Shown here in pieces: positions 10,603 through 23,100 of a stretch of DNA of 64,000 nucleotides. A program made the translations under genes and the position numbers. The stretch comes from Watersipora subatra (Eukaryota > Bryozoa > Gymnolaemata > Cheilostomatida > Watersiporidae): positions 58,942,248-59,006,247 of the forward strand of contig NC_088711.1 in the NCBI RefSeq assembly GCF_963576615.1, written 5' to 3'. The notes beneath the pieces are model-generated. The model saw only the letters and a list, made by a program, of their open reading frames with translations, was not told the origin of the DNA and did not search any database. The number at the start of each line of letters is the position of its first letter. Position 1 is the stretch's first letter.

Positions 10603-13600
10603 ATGGCTAGTATAACGCTGCCCGTCTCTCGTACAACGGTACTCATGTATGCCCATCCTTCTATGCATAACCTTGCCAGCTCTATTGTTAAGGTTTGCAC
10701 TGACCCAGCAAGCCTGGGTGATTTGTGCTCAAGGTCTGATCAGGGCGCGGCATTGCTCACTCCAAAAACTGTGAGTTGGATGTGACTTTCTGCCCACACA
10801 ATAGAATACCTTTAGATGCGCAACTTTGTGGATTAAACAGTCTTTATGATGTAAACAAATTGTTTGATGTGGTTGCAAATTAAGTGGAAATTCTTTGTAG
10901 TAAACTGGATCTGTTTTTATTTACGTACATATTAACTTAAATAGTTTGCAAATTCTAATAATCTCGCTACTATGCACTACATTGTTCCCAGGAAGTGCAT
11001 CATAGTTTGTGTAAGGCGTTCCAAGGCCAGTCTTTTAATATTCATGTTTCTAGCATTATAGTGCTTGTTTTGAAATGATTCTCATTATAATTAATTAATT
11101 TAAAAGTGTCTAAACATTCTTATATCTGTAGATATCTTGATACACAAGAATTGAGATACCTTCCCAAATGTTCGTGTCACAAAGGATTTTTTTGATAAAC
11201 AGTATTTTAAAATCTTTTAGAGGAATAGACAAATATATAACTAGACGAATAATGATTATAACAATAGGCAAATTTATAAATAACATAAAGATGACTGGGA
11301 GGAGCTTTTAGAGCGTTGTATGTCAATGTATGTCCTTTAGAGTGCTGTATGTCAATGTATGTCCTTTAGAGTGCTGTATGTCAACGTATGTTCTTTAGCA
11401 TTGCAATGATTCTCATTTTTTTCACCTCAGCTTACATGCACTTTTTGAATACTACACTTGTAAATATTGTAGAGTTTCACTTGTGAAGATTTTAAGGTAG
11501 GAAATATCATTGTGAGTCAACCAACTTTTTATAACTTTCTCTTCTGTTTTCATGCACTTCATATGCTTTCACTGCTTTTCCTAAGTACTTTCAGTTTAAC
11601 AGCTTGAAAGGCTCAATGCTTTGAGCACCTGCATAACATGGTAGTAGTCAATTTTCTATTGTAACCTCATGTCTGCTTTTGCAAATCTAACAAGTGTTAT
11701 TTAATAGTGTAAAAAGGATTTGTTTAACTCTGTACACTTCTTGTATTTGCCAACTTCTTAATGAAAACTTGTACGATAGTTTCCATTGTGGCTCTCTTAG
11801 CAATACAATGTAACCCATACAAACACTTGTACTGGAATATAAATCACAACTGTACTGTAATAGTATTTTTCATGTAAGCTAAATGAAACGAAAGCCACCA
11901 TGTTTGACAATCGTAGCGTTAGGAGTAATAGCATTATATGAATTGCCATTGACTTAGTATAGGTCAATGGCCATTCGTATAGTACTGGCTACTAATTGAT
12001 TTCAATTATTCATTGTCATCTGGTTAATAAATGTATCAACCAAATTACAATCAGTAATTGAAATGAATTAGTACAGTATGAGTGCAGCCAATGTTGAACC
12101 AAATCATTTTTTATTTTAGAATGAACAACTGGGCCTTGCAGAATTGGTGAGTGAGATATTTTCATCAAGCTTTCATGTGGTAGGTGATTAATGCTACAAA
12201 TATTCACATTGCTTTTTATGTTTTCCAGTCCACTAGTTTGTCTGCGAGCCGATATGCATCAGCCCCTCGCAAGGTTCTGTTTAAGGATGATATCAAATGG
12301 GAGCACTTTGCAGATGGCTTCCCTAAACTCTTCATTGACAATGTTAAGAATCTGGCAGGTAGAGATGGTGAGTGACATGACCCTTAGTGCAGGTGTTCTG
12401 GTGAAAACCTACCTATAGATTTGTATGCTATGCAGTGAAAAATTTAGCACTTCAAAACTTGGGCATGAGATGAATCGGGGAGTTGTTTTCTCATCTGATT
12501 CTTCATCTGAGAAAACTTGGCCGTGTTATTTCAATTTGTTTTCACCTACTTCTGATTTAGGTAGAATTAGGAAATTTTAGTCATTTTGTGCTTGATACTT
12601 TCTTAGTATAATTCCAAAATTTCAAGTAGATTGAACTACTAGTTTGTACTTTGTGAGATAATACTGGAATACTGCGGGTAATCCAAACAGGCCTAGAAAT
12701 GAAAAACATCTGCTGACAGGAGGTTAGTTTCTAATAATATCTTGTTAAAATGAAAGCTTGGAATAAACTGAGATAGTGATTCATATAGGTGCTTCCAGTT
12801 TCAACATTCACATTAGATCAGAGCCTATTGCTGTTGCTTCTGCAAACCAAGTACATAAATGAAGAATATGTACTGTATAATTTGACTTCTAGCTTTAGAT
12901 TGTATTCTACGAGTTTCAAAATTATGCCCAGTTCATTAGGAATTGTGCTGTTCGGAGTGCTTTAATTGTCAATGAAATGTTATTAATACAGGTTAATCAG
13001 GGAACCCACCAAATATACAAGACTAGGATTCAAAGCTCTTGGTTTTTTAATTATTACGCACTGTTTTCTACTTGAGATTTATCTACTCCTGTAGCTAGGA
13101 GAAGGCAACTTTTACAAATATGTGTAGTAAACGTAAATTGATCAAAGCAAGTATGGCTAATACCTATAAGCTTCACAGATGAACATTTCATTGCAATAAT
13201 TATGTTGCTTAAAAATATATCAAGGATTGAAGTTGATCTGTATAAAGGCTCTATCAGATTATTTTGTCGCTTGTGATAGTATGTAAAAAATAAAATTTCT
13301 GTGTAATTTGTTTCAACCAGTCAGATCTGCTCACCTCAGATTTCTTGTTCACCTTTCGTGTTTTTGCATTTGTTGTAGCATTTGATCTGTTAAATTCTTG
13401 ATAAGAGTTTGTTCAGCCATTAAAAAAAAAAAAAATGATTCCAACATAAGTGATTACAAGAAAATTATGTTACAGATATTTTATTACCTTAAAATATCTG
13501 ATTTTCTACCATTTCTTTGTCTATAATTTTTGTATGCTGACCACATTGCTGAAAGGAGGCTTCATATGCGCAATCACATACAGTACGTAGTTCAAAAAAA

Positions 13601-16600
13601 TTGAGTTACTCAGAGTCGCCCTTTAGAAGTCGTATTTCCCTTCAAGGATAGCTGGTTAAAGCACATAAATTACATAATTTTTTTATTATATATTTCAATA
13701 CATCAGAGTCTTGGCTTTCGAATGAGCCTATATTCAATACACAAAGAATAATAGAACTATGAAAATGGGGTGTCAAAAGTACGTCCTGCAAAAAACATTT
13801 GGTTCAGGTACTCAAAATGTGACGTCATAATTCTCATTTAGCCTTAGGTCGTCAATCCCTTTCGCTGCCATTGAGGCGGCGTTTTTCGCTGACAATCGGT
13901 GCTGTTAAACCCGGAGAGCGCTAATAATAAACTAAGATTCTAGATAATCAACAATGCCCGCAATCGTGCTAACGCCCGACCAATACAAACACATGTTCTG
14001 GGTTAATTAATTATGCTTCAATAAATGTACTATCGTTGATAAAGGTAATGAAATCACATCGATTAAATTATGACCTGCGGTTGCGTGGCCCTTGGAATAA
14101 ATGTCCATCGTACTTTCGCGAGATCACGCAATGCTTGAAATTAATTAGTCTCAGTCGTCACCCTTAACATCGCATTAAAAATAAAGAGCTAGTGCATAAT
14201 AACATCGGGAAAATATAGTATGGTTCTTGGAGTCTGAGGTACGTATCATAGAAATAATATGTACGTGGGGAACTAATGACACTGATTCCTTTGTCATCTT
14301 CATTCGTTCTTTGGAGTTGTCCTGCCACTATCGTCATTATCGTCACTTTCGTAGTTGATAAATAAGCGGCAAGAGCACACGACACTAATATGAGAACTGT
14401 GATGTCACAATTTTCGAGACTGCCAGTAAATTTTTTCGCAGTAGAGCTCTGGGGAAATCCTATAAACACCAACCAATGTCTGTCTCACCATGGCAAACAA
14501 TAGCTCATTTGAAAGCCAAGACTCTGATGTATTGAAATATACAATAAAAAAATTATGTAATTTATGTGCTTTAAGTCAGTTAATAGAGCTGAGTCGTGTC
14601 ATGAAGTTTAGTCCAAATGGTAGAAACTGAAATTGCCAGTAGTTAATGGGTATGATCTCAGAAAAGTATAACTCATTCACTCAGGAAACTACAACTCATT
14701 CATTCAACTCGGCAAACTGCAACTTATTCACTCAGCAAACTGCAACTCATTCACCTAGCAAACTGCAACTCATTTACTCAGCAAACTGCAACTCATTCAC
14801 TCAGCAAACTGCAACTCATTTACTCAGCAAACTGCAAATCAGCAAACTGCAACTTTGTGTAATTCAAATGTTTTAATTATTGTACTAGTTATACCGAGTT
14901 ATTATTTTGTAGTAATATTCATCGGGAGTTTCCACTCACCAGATGCCATATTTGAGCAGCTGTCTGTTATATATGCCATTCCTAGATACCTTGCCCGCTC
15001 TGTCATATTTATACTCCCTTTCTTCCCGACTGGCACCATGGAGCGGGTGGACAGAGAAGGACAGATTGCTACGGCAAAGGTTGGCAGAACAACTTTTAAA
15101 TATTGTTCTACCTACAAGCCCATATGCCTCCAAAGAAACAAGAGACGATAGGTGTGGGCTAAACAATGAGTAGGTTCTATGGTAGAAAGTGATAAGGTAT
15201 ACAGAATAAGAATAGTTGACAGAATAATAATACTAACCTACTATAACTTAAACAAAGTCTAGTTTAAATTCATTTAATTCATGCATGTTTTAAATTTATT
15301 TTCTATTTTGACACTTGATAGTAAAACTGTAATGTTTCAAGAAATTTCAGGTTTCATATGCTAAAAATTACCATTTGTTGTCGCAGCAAATAATTTTTCA
15401 AGTTTGGCGTTTTGTTCAAAGAATTTGCATGTAGAGATGATCAAGTCAATGATTGACTGTATGCATGTATGGTAAAAGACTGACAAACTAACTATATCGA
15501 AACAAATTATGAATACTTGTAAATCCACAGGTAGCTGTGCAATCCTTCAAGCAGAAGCGTGATTTTTTAACACCTCATCACTTTCAAATTCACTAAGGAT
15601 GCTATGCCAAACATTGATTGAGCCTTGGCATTTCTTCCTCGCAAAGTGACTATCAGCTTGTTTACTGCTTGAGTTTGGTGTTCGCAAACAGTGTTTTTGT
15701 GATAACACGTACTCATCAAGCCACAACTCGACTGCATGGGTGACCTTTGTAGTTTTATGCTCCTCTGACAAGCTAGCTAATTTGTATTGTGAAGTTGATC
15801 AGAGGAATGGAATATGGATGCTTCCTGAAAAATGTTAAGAGATGGTTTTGAGGCGGTGAGAGGATGTGGGCAGAATATGCACTGTATATGCTTACTGACT
15901 GGACCAACTAGCTGGGTTGGCACCTGACAAGCTAAGTGTAGAGAGATTTTAGAGTGGACACTCCAGATGGCTGATGTCTGGATTTATGTCTGTGGTAATG
16001 TTAGTTAGAACAAGAGGGTCTGTATGTACTGCTGAATTTGAAAATTTGCCTGGATGGACACTCACACTTTGCATGAATAGGCTTGTCTATATATAAAATA
16101 GAGAAATTCTGCCAAGGCATGAAAACTTGTAGCGGTTGGTTGTGCACTCCCCAATTGCATATGGCTAGGGTTTTGCCGCTTGTGGTTGCATGACCTTATA
16201 CACATTGCTGCAATGTTAGCTGATATTACAGACCTTAGCCACTCTTCTCTCCAACATTCCACTAACTGCGAGGGGCCCAACACAGATAATGCTCTTCGAC
16301 ATCCACGCGCTGCAGGAGAGGTTCTATTTCTCCGACACAGTTATTCCACGGTATGACAGGCTCTATTTTGATGTAAAATACTTGAACAACACGTTTTACT
16401 TTTGGTTGATAAGCAGGAAGAAATTTTTAAAATGTTTGAAACATCTGCTCTTAGGAAACAGATGGCCACGTACAGCAGCGCACACTTAGCATGCTAAATA
16501 TGGCATCTCATACCTACGTACGGAAATTTCTCTCAATTTGGATTTACCATGAGGAAAGATTTTCAATTACATAAGATGTAGCAGCGCAATAAACCAATAT

Positions 16601-17819
16601 GCATTTATAACATGAATACAAATGTTGTCCAACACATTTACCACAACAACTGTGCAACATATTTGTCAGTCTCGAGACGGCTATTCCTCTGCTGCTGCGC
16701 AAACTCAAGATGCTGCCTCATAAAAGCAATATTAGCATAGCATTCCCAGATGACGGGGCAATGAAGAGGTTTGGTGATATGTTCTCTGATTACAAAACCA
16801 TAATCTGTGCCAAAGTGAGGAATGGGGATCAACGGAATGTAGTGGTGAAAGATGGTGAGCCTAAAATTGTTTACCCGCTAGTGTACAGTTTATTCTATTA
16901 GGAGTCATTGTACAAGCCTAACTGAAATTATTGTGCGATAGTACCTGAAATACAGCAGGCATGAATTCGTTCAACCAAGTTATTAATGTGCATTCCTTAT
17001 AGTGCTATTACTCCTGGCACTACGATTGTCAAACATGGTGGCTTAGGTTTCACTTTCCTTATTTGAAAAATACTATTACAGTACTGTAACAGTTGTGATT
17101 TATATTCCAGTACAAGTGTTTTCATGCACGTCTCTATCCCGAATTGATTCAAGGTTTTGATCCCAGTCACGCTTTTGGCAATGTACATGTATATAGTCAT
17201 CTGAATTTTGCAAATTATCAATCCATCCACATTTGTTAATAGGTGACCCCAGTGGACAGGATATCATAATAGTCGATGACTTAGTGCAAACAGGAGGAAC
17301 TTTGATAGAATGTGCCAAAGTAAGTGCTCGGAACAAATAGCGAGTTTTTATAACGTGTCACACTTTTTACAATTTATATTCTGCTGGAGTAGATTTTGTA
17401 TCAATCCACGAGATTTGCAAGGGTATGCATACCAGAACATGTAACGAATTGACCTCAGTTTGAATGACATCAAATTTGATGTGCTAAGAGACTACATTTT
17501 GCAATGGATTTGAATCACTAGCTGGAATTTGATAAATTGGCTATTAGCAAGTTTAGTTCATCATCTCTGGTTGCAGGCGTGTTTATCTAAAGGTGCCAAA
17601 CAGATAAGCTGTTTTGTAACACACGCAGTCTTTCCTAACAACTCATGGTCCAAGTTCACTCATGAATCTCAACATCAAGTGCGTTTTGAAGAGTTCTGGA
17701 TTACGGACTCTATCCCTCACAGCGCTGAAATTGTCAAACACGCACCATTTCAACTGCTCTCACTTTGTGATGTCATAGCAGACCGCCTTCTTGGATATGA
17801 TCTCGTACCATCAATTTAA
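10603..17819 (+). CDS. plant-type (class II) ribose-phosphate pyrophosphokinase, PRS3/PRS4-like
   Basis: PRPP synthetase: transfers pyrophosphate from a nucleoside triphosphate to ribose 5-phosphate, feeding purine, pyrimidine and NAD synthesis; no presequence is seen, so probably cytosolic. Coding exons are 10603-10770, 12229-12367, 14913-15079, 16232-16350, 16670-16854, 17243-17319 and 17577-17819. All borders are GT/AG and phases agree, giving 365 aa. Motifs follow the plant PRS3/PRS4 order: [62 protein letters not shown], the PRPP loop [14 protein letters not shown] (exon 6), [11 protein letters not shown] and FWITDSIP. The usual animal PRPS1 (class I) has a different set. The first coding exon starts at an acceptor (10578), so a non-coding exon lies upstream, perhaps beyond the gypsy element. 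No AATAAA was seen; AATACA at 17834 is a candidate. Confidence 0.92.
11312..11398. repeat. 29-bp tandem repeat, about 3 copies
   Basis: Unit of the form TGTATGTCAATGTATGTCC plus a ten-base linker, repeated at a 29-bp period in intron 1 of the PRPP synthetase gene. Confidence 0.75.
13660..14570. mobile_element. TTAA-flanked MITE with long terminal inverted repeats
   Basis: A 911-bp segment in intron 2 of the PRPP synthetase gene. About 65-70 bp at 13660-13727 reappear inverted at 14503-14570 with only a few differences, beginning AGCACATAAATTACATAATT. It is bounded on both sides by TTAA (13656-13659 and 14571-14574), the target duplication of piggyBac-type elements. There is no transposase, so it is non-autonomous. 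Its ends differ from the other TTAA elements in this window. Confidence 0.8.
14682..14850. repeat. 23-bp tandem repeat
   Basis: About seven imperfect copies of a unit around GCAAACTGCAACTCATTCACT at a 23-bp period, ending about 60 bp before exon 3 of the PRPP synthetase gene. Confidence 0.8.
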
Positions 17820-17962
17820 TCATGATCTCATGTAATACATTCTTTACAAATCCGTCCGTTTTGTTCACATTCAAATTTTCTAAGTTATAGTCTGTCTGTT
17901 ATAGTTGTAACTGTTTGCAGATATGAAGATAAAGAGATTTTGCAGGACTATGTACAATATTA

Positions 17963-17968
17963 TTTATT
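17963..17968 (-). terminator. candidate CPSF6 polyadenylation signal
   Basis: AATAAA on the minus strand (TTTATT on plus). If it is used, the CPSF6 3' UTR is about 2.1 kb and ends within roughly 150 nt of the stop codon of the convergent PRPP synthetase gene. Confidence 0.4.
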
Positions 17969-20128
17969 TTTGTTATAACAATACTTATCAATGTATACAG
18001 TACAAGTGAACGCAATACATAATATTTTTACAGCCTCATCAATCCTTCGTATAATTAAAAGTATGTATGCAAGTGTTTGTACAAAGAGATACATACCGGG
18101 ACAGGCATAGAAAACCAAAAGGAGAAATCTAATATGATGCCTCTTCTCATCTACCTGAAATATATAAAGCATTCTATTAGCATAAAACAGGAGAGAGGAA
18201 TTCAATTTATATGATGCTTTAAGACAACAGGTGGTCACATGCAATAGTAATATGTACTAATATATTTATTACTTTGTTTAAAGTAAAATAAAACTGAATA
18301 TATAGTTGTCAGACACCAAAATAGTATTGACATGGCTAACATTGGCAAAATTAGTGAATGCCTTTAAATCACTGGACATGAGGTTACAAAATGCTAGTTA
18401 TGCAAGCACCCAAAAATGAAATATTTGCAGGCACCCAAAATATGAAATACTGAAATAAAAATGCTGGTGAAAATGAAGCACCATTAGATAATAGCTAATA
18501 ACACGGTTACATTAAAAGAATTTATAGCATGGAAACACTGTAATGACAACCATACAATATAACAGGCTTCAATAACATCAATTACAATTAAATTTGTAAC
18601 TCAAATGAAAAAACAAGCTGGCAGCATTGCACACGATCGTTTAACAAAAAATGTGTTAATAAAAATACCTTTAACAAAAAAGTGCTTGAAATCAAGTAAG
18701 ATAGGAAGAATGCCTTCTTGATATATGAGAAACCCAAGCAAATCACACAAATATACAGCATTAAACTGCTACAAAGTGGATTGCTGGTTAGTGCAAGAGT
18801 GTTGCCAAGATGTGAATACTGTATAGAACATTTCCTCAAATTTTAGTGACACAACATAACCTGAGTGTACAGCTAAAAACCTACGAGAATTTCACACAAA
18901 GCTGAAAATTTTTGAAAGGTATTGATTAAGAAAACAACTGACAAAACTTCAGCTTTGGTAAACTACGCGCAGGTTTCACTCAGAATCTCGGAAGACTAGT
19001 AGATAGTCATAGATACACCCAATAGTACAACAATAACAAAGATATGATAACATTATTTCATCAAGGGAAGATAAATGCAAATGTTTTAAGCCATCAACTA
19101 CAGAGAAAAAGATTTGCGCATTATTTACACTGAGCAAACGAGTCGAAAAGATCAGGAAATTGATTGCATGATAATAGCACCACAGCATATCATTGGATGG
19201 AAGAAATAAGCTACGGTAGTATATATACCGACTAAATATAGTGCAAAACAGCAAAAATTTTATAAAAAAAATCTGTCCAAATATTAAAAAGAAAAGATTG
19301 TAGTCAAATTGTAAAAGGAAGAAGCGCAAGGAATCCGTATAGAGGTTGTGTAGGTGAGAGGCAATGCTGACGCCCCGCCGGGGCCAATTCACTGTTCACT
19401 AGAAAAAGCAAACAGTAGCTGCTTTAGGTGCGTTTACTGACACTGTTCAAGAGCAATTATGATGTATTCGTAAGGATAGATGACTCCAAAGATAAGTCAA
19501 TACCAAACCTCATCTAGAATACACTCACATCTATACGGTCGGGCATCGTATCACCCAGTCAATTTACAAATGTTTTCTATGAGTTATATCGTGTTTACGT
19601 AATATTTACATGTTAGAATACGAGCCCCTCTAAAGGTAAATTATAGAAATTAAGGAACAACAGCTGCTAACAAATAAGGAATGACATCTGATTCACATGA
19701 CCTCAAACCATGACATGAAAAATGGCCAGTTTTCTCGAAAAAGAAAACAGTTTCTCTTTGGACTAACAAGTCATTTCTCAGTTATTTCTCCATAAGCTAT
19801 TACATAATCTGTTTCTAAGATTAAATTCATGACTCCTACATATTTGTCAAACTGAAATAAACACGACAAACAGGCAGACCTGGTTGATACGCATGAAATA
19901 CAGACAGCCATGGTTAACATTCATTGCCTTGAGACTATCAATAACGGATTAACTCATGCCATCTTTGTGGGCTATTAGTTAAATTGAGCAATGTGTCCAA
20001 AATATTTTTTTCATCTAAGCCTAACACAACCCTATGCTGGCTATCAGATCTCTTCATATACGCTAAGGAAAAGGCATCTCCTAACCTCTAAACGCAAACG
20101 GTCTTGTCGTGTTAGGCAAAACTGACGT
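17969..20128 (-). other. probable CPSF6 3' UTR / convergent intergenic DNA
   Basis: About 2.2 kb without coding exons on either strand. It is AT-rich, with short local duplications (for example around 18408-18445). Best read as the 3' UTR of CPSF6, but no transcript evidence is available. Confidence 0.35.
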
Positions 20129-23100
20129 TCAGTAATATCTCTCCCTCGCTCTGTCAGGATAGTAGCCGCCTCGTTCCCTCTCTCCACTCCTTTCGCCTCG
20201 ATCCCTCTCACGACTTCTCTCCCTATAGTCCCGCCTATCTCTCTCACGACTTCTTGACCTCTCTCGTCGTCTGTCCCGATCTCTATCCCTTGATCTAGAC
20301 CTCCGTCGGTCCCTGCACACACAACAAATGGAAAAACGTGAAAGTGTAGCAAAATATCATCAAACTTTTGACCTGATTGTGACTTCCTTTTTGCATACAC
20401 CAGCCCTATACACACGTATACATGAAGTGCCTTCTTGCATACACCAGCCCTATACACACGTATACATGAAGTGCCTTCTTGCATACACCAGCCCTATACA
20501 CACGTATACATGAAGTGCCTTCTTGCATACACCAGTCCTATACACACGTATATATGAAGCCTGAAGATTTGGTTGATTCGAGCGAAGAAAGGCATAAGCT
20601 AATGAGAATGATGTGAGTGACAAAACAGGAAACGGAACCACTACCTGTCCCCTGAATGAGATCTTCTCTCTCGACAGTATCTGTTAAAATAGAAAAGTTA
20701 GTCAAATTTCACTTGTTTCATTGCGGTATAATTCCCACTAATAAGGGGCTCAACAGTTGAAAATTGAGTTTTCATTGTTTTCTATCGCAACAATGTCTAC
20801 AGGAATGGCCGTTCGCTCATAGATAGGTGAATGGCAACATAAGTAGACTGCAAATGAGTAGTTGTGACTTGTGAACTGTTTATTATTCCTTAGGAATGAA
20901 ACTAGGAACTCACTGACTGGCAAACTCATCAGTGGGTAGAATGAAACTACGAGCTCACTGACTGGCAGACTCACCAGTGGGTAGAATGAAACTACGAGCT
21001 CGCTGACTGGCAGACTCACCAGTGTGTAGAATGAAACTAGGAACTCGCTGACTGGCAAACTCACCAGTGGGTAGAATGAAACTACGAGCTCACTGACTGG
21101 CAGACTCGCCAGTGGGTAGAATGAAACTAGGAACAGGCTGACTGACAGACTCACCAGTGGGTAGAATGAAACTAGGAACACGCTGACTGACAGACTCACC
21201 AGTGGGTAGAATGAAATTAGGAGCTAGCTGACTGGCAGACTCACCAGTGGGTAGAATGAAACTAGGAACAGGCTGACTGACAGACTCACCAGTGGGTAAA
21301 ATGAAACTAGGAGCTCGCTGACTGGCAGACTCACCAGTGTGTAGAATGAAACTAGGAACTCGCTGACTGGCAAACTCACCAGTGGGTAGAATGAAACTAC
21401 GAGCTCACTGACTGGCAGACTCACCAGTGGGTAAAATGAAACTAGAAGCTCGCTGACTGACAGACTCACCAGTGGGTAGATGTAAGAGATGGCGATAATA
21501 ATAACCAACATGAAGTACCTCTAAATAAATAATAGATTATTTTGTTACACAAATAATAACCTTTGGCTATGAATGAATTGAGAATCATTGTGAAAACAAA
21601 CCGAAAAAAGAAATTTGAGATCACGGTTTAGTTTTTTGCTCATTAATCAGCTGGAGACGGACATGATTGTTCATACCTCGCTTGATCATACAAGTGTGAC
21701 AGTAGGACTTAGAGGGTAGGTCTTAGAGGGTAGGACTTAGAGGGTAGGACTTAGAGGGTAGGTCTTAGAAGGTAGGACTTAGAGGGTAGGTCTTAGAATG
21801 TAGGACTTAGAGGGTAGGACTTAGAGTGTAGGACTTGAAGGGTACGACTTAGAGGGTAGGTCTTCGAGTGTAGGTCTTAGAGGGTAAGTCTTAGAGGGTA
21901 GGTCTTAGAGGGTAGGACTTAGAGTGTAGGACTTCGAGGGTAGGACTTAAAGGGTTGGTCTTAGAGGGTTGGACTTAGAGGGTAGGACTTAGAGGGTTGG
22001 ACTTGGAGGGTTGGACTTGGAGGGTTGGACTTAGAGGGTTGGACTTGGAGGGTTGGACTTAGAGGGTTGGTCTTAGACATTAGTTGGTGGATGGTAGGTC
22101 TTAAATAGTAGACCAGTAGGTCTGCTGTAACCTGAATAGCAACTCTTTATTGTACAAAAATATACATGAGTGGTGGAACCTGACAACCGAAAGATTCCAA
22201 CTTACAGATTCCAGCTGCTTAGCTAGCAGCTTACGCGCAACTCCAGGTGCATATTAGAGATTAGCTTCTGCTAGCCTCTAATGCGCAGACTAACAGAGAC
22301 GAAAACTGCTAGCACACTATCAAGCATTTAGAATATATACCTTGACCCAGATGAACCGCCGTATGACTTGTCCTCAATACCAGCCTTGGTGTCCTGCAGA
22401 GAGGCTATTAGAATCTTACATCTGTCATCGTGGGCAATCTTGGACTGCTTGATTAGTGATATTGCTGTGACCAACGTCTCGATAGCGCTGGCAAAGTCCC
22501 CTGAGGAAGGGCAATAAGATGTCAATTATCACTAAACACAATGTACGAGTTGAACTGGGAAGGCATACTGTGAACAAGAACTGTAACACCTATTTTCTGG
22601 AGAAGATTAAAATTAATGTGAGTCAACAGAACTAACCTTGACTAGCATCTTGAACAGCCCGTGAAATGGCGCTGCTTGAGACCGACTTGTTCCTCGTAAG
22701 AATCTCCTGAAACTCCTCATCAGACAGAGAGGAGCCAACACTGTCAACGGGCATGCTGGAAGAGGTCATTCCACCTGATTGTGACATAATCTGCCTACAA
22801 ATGAAAATGCATTGGCTCTCACATTTAAGATGAGTCTACCGATAAATAGAACCACAATAAACACTCTTCTGCAACCAAACCACAAACGACTGAGGAAAAG
22901 CAAAATAGCAAAAATTTGCTCATAGGGGCAGCAAATGTTGTCAGCTGTTCCAAGCTAACATTGACATCGAAACACTCGGCTATTGACCAGTACATCAGAC
23001 AATCTACGTTTGAAAATATATGCTGCAGACTTTCACATCTGATCGCCTGGCAACAGTAAACCTTTTCACGCTTGTCTCATTGACTTGGCGCAACCAGATA

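Noticed and set aside
18976..19392. 138-codon minus frame downstream of CPSF6
   Set aside because: Biased, Phe/Leu-rich AT-driven frame with no motif; lies in the likely 3' UTR.
20044..20484. 146-codon minus frame overlapping the RS-domain exon
   Set aside because: Wrong frame for CPSF6. The exon 20312-20129 in the SRSRDRD frame joins its neighbours in phase and this one does not.
20750..21511. Two long minus-strand frames with a 15-residue hydrophobic repeat
   Set aside because: They arise because the 45-bp minisatellite unit is a multiple of three. They lie in a CPSF6 intron with no splice or homology support.
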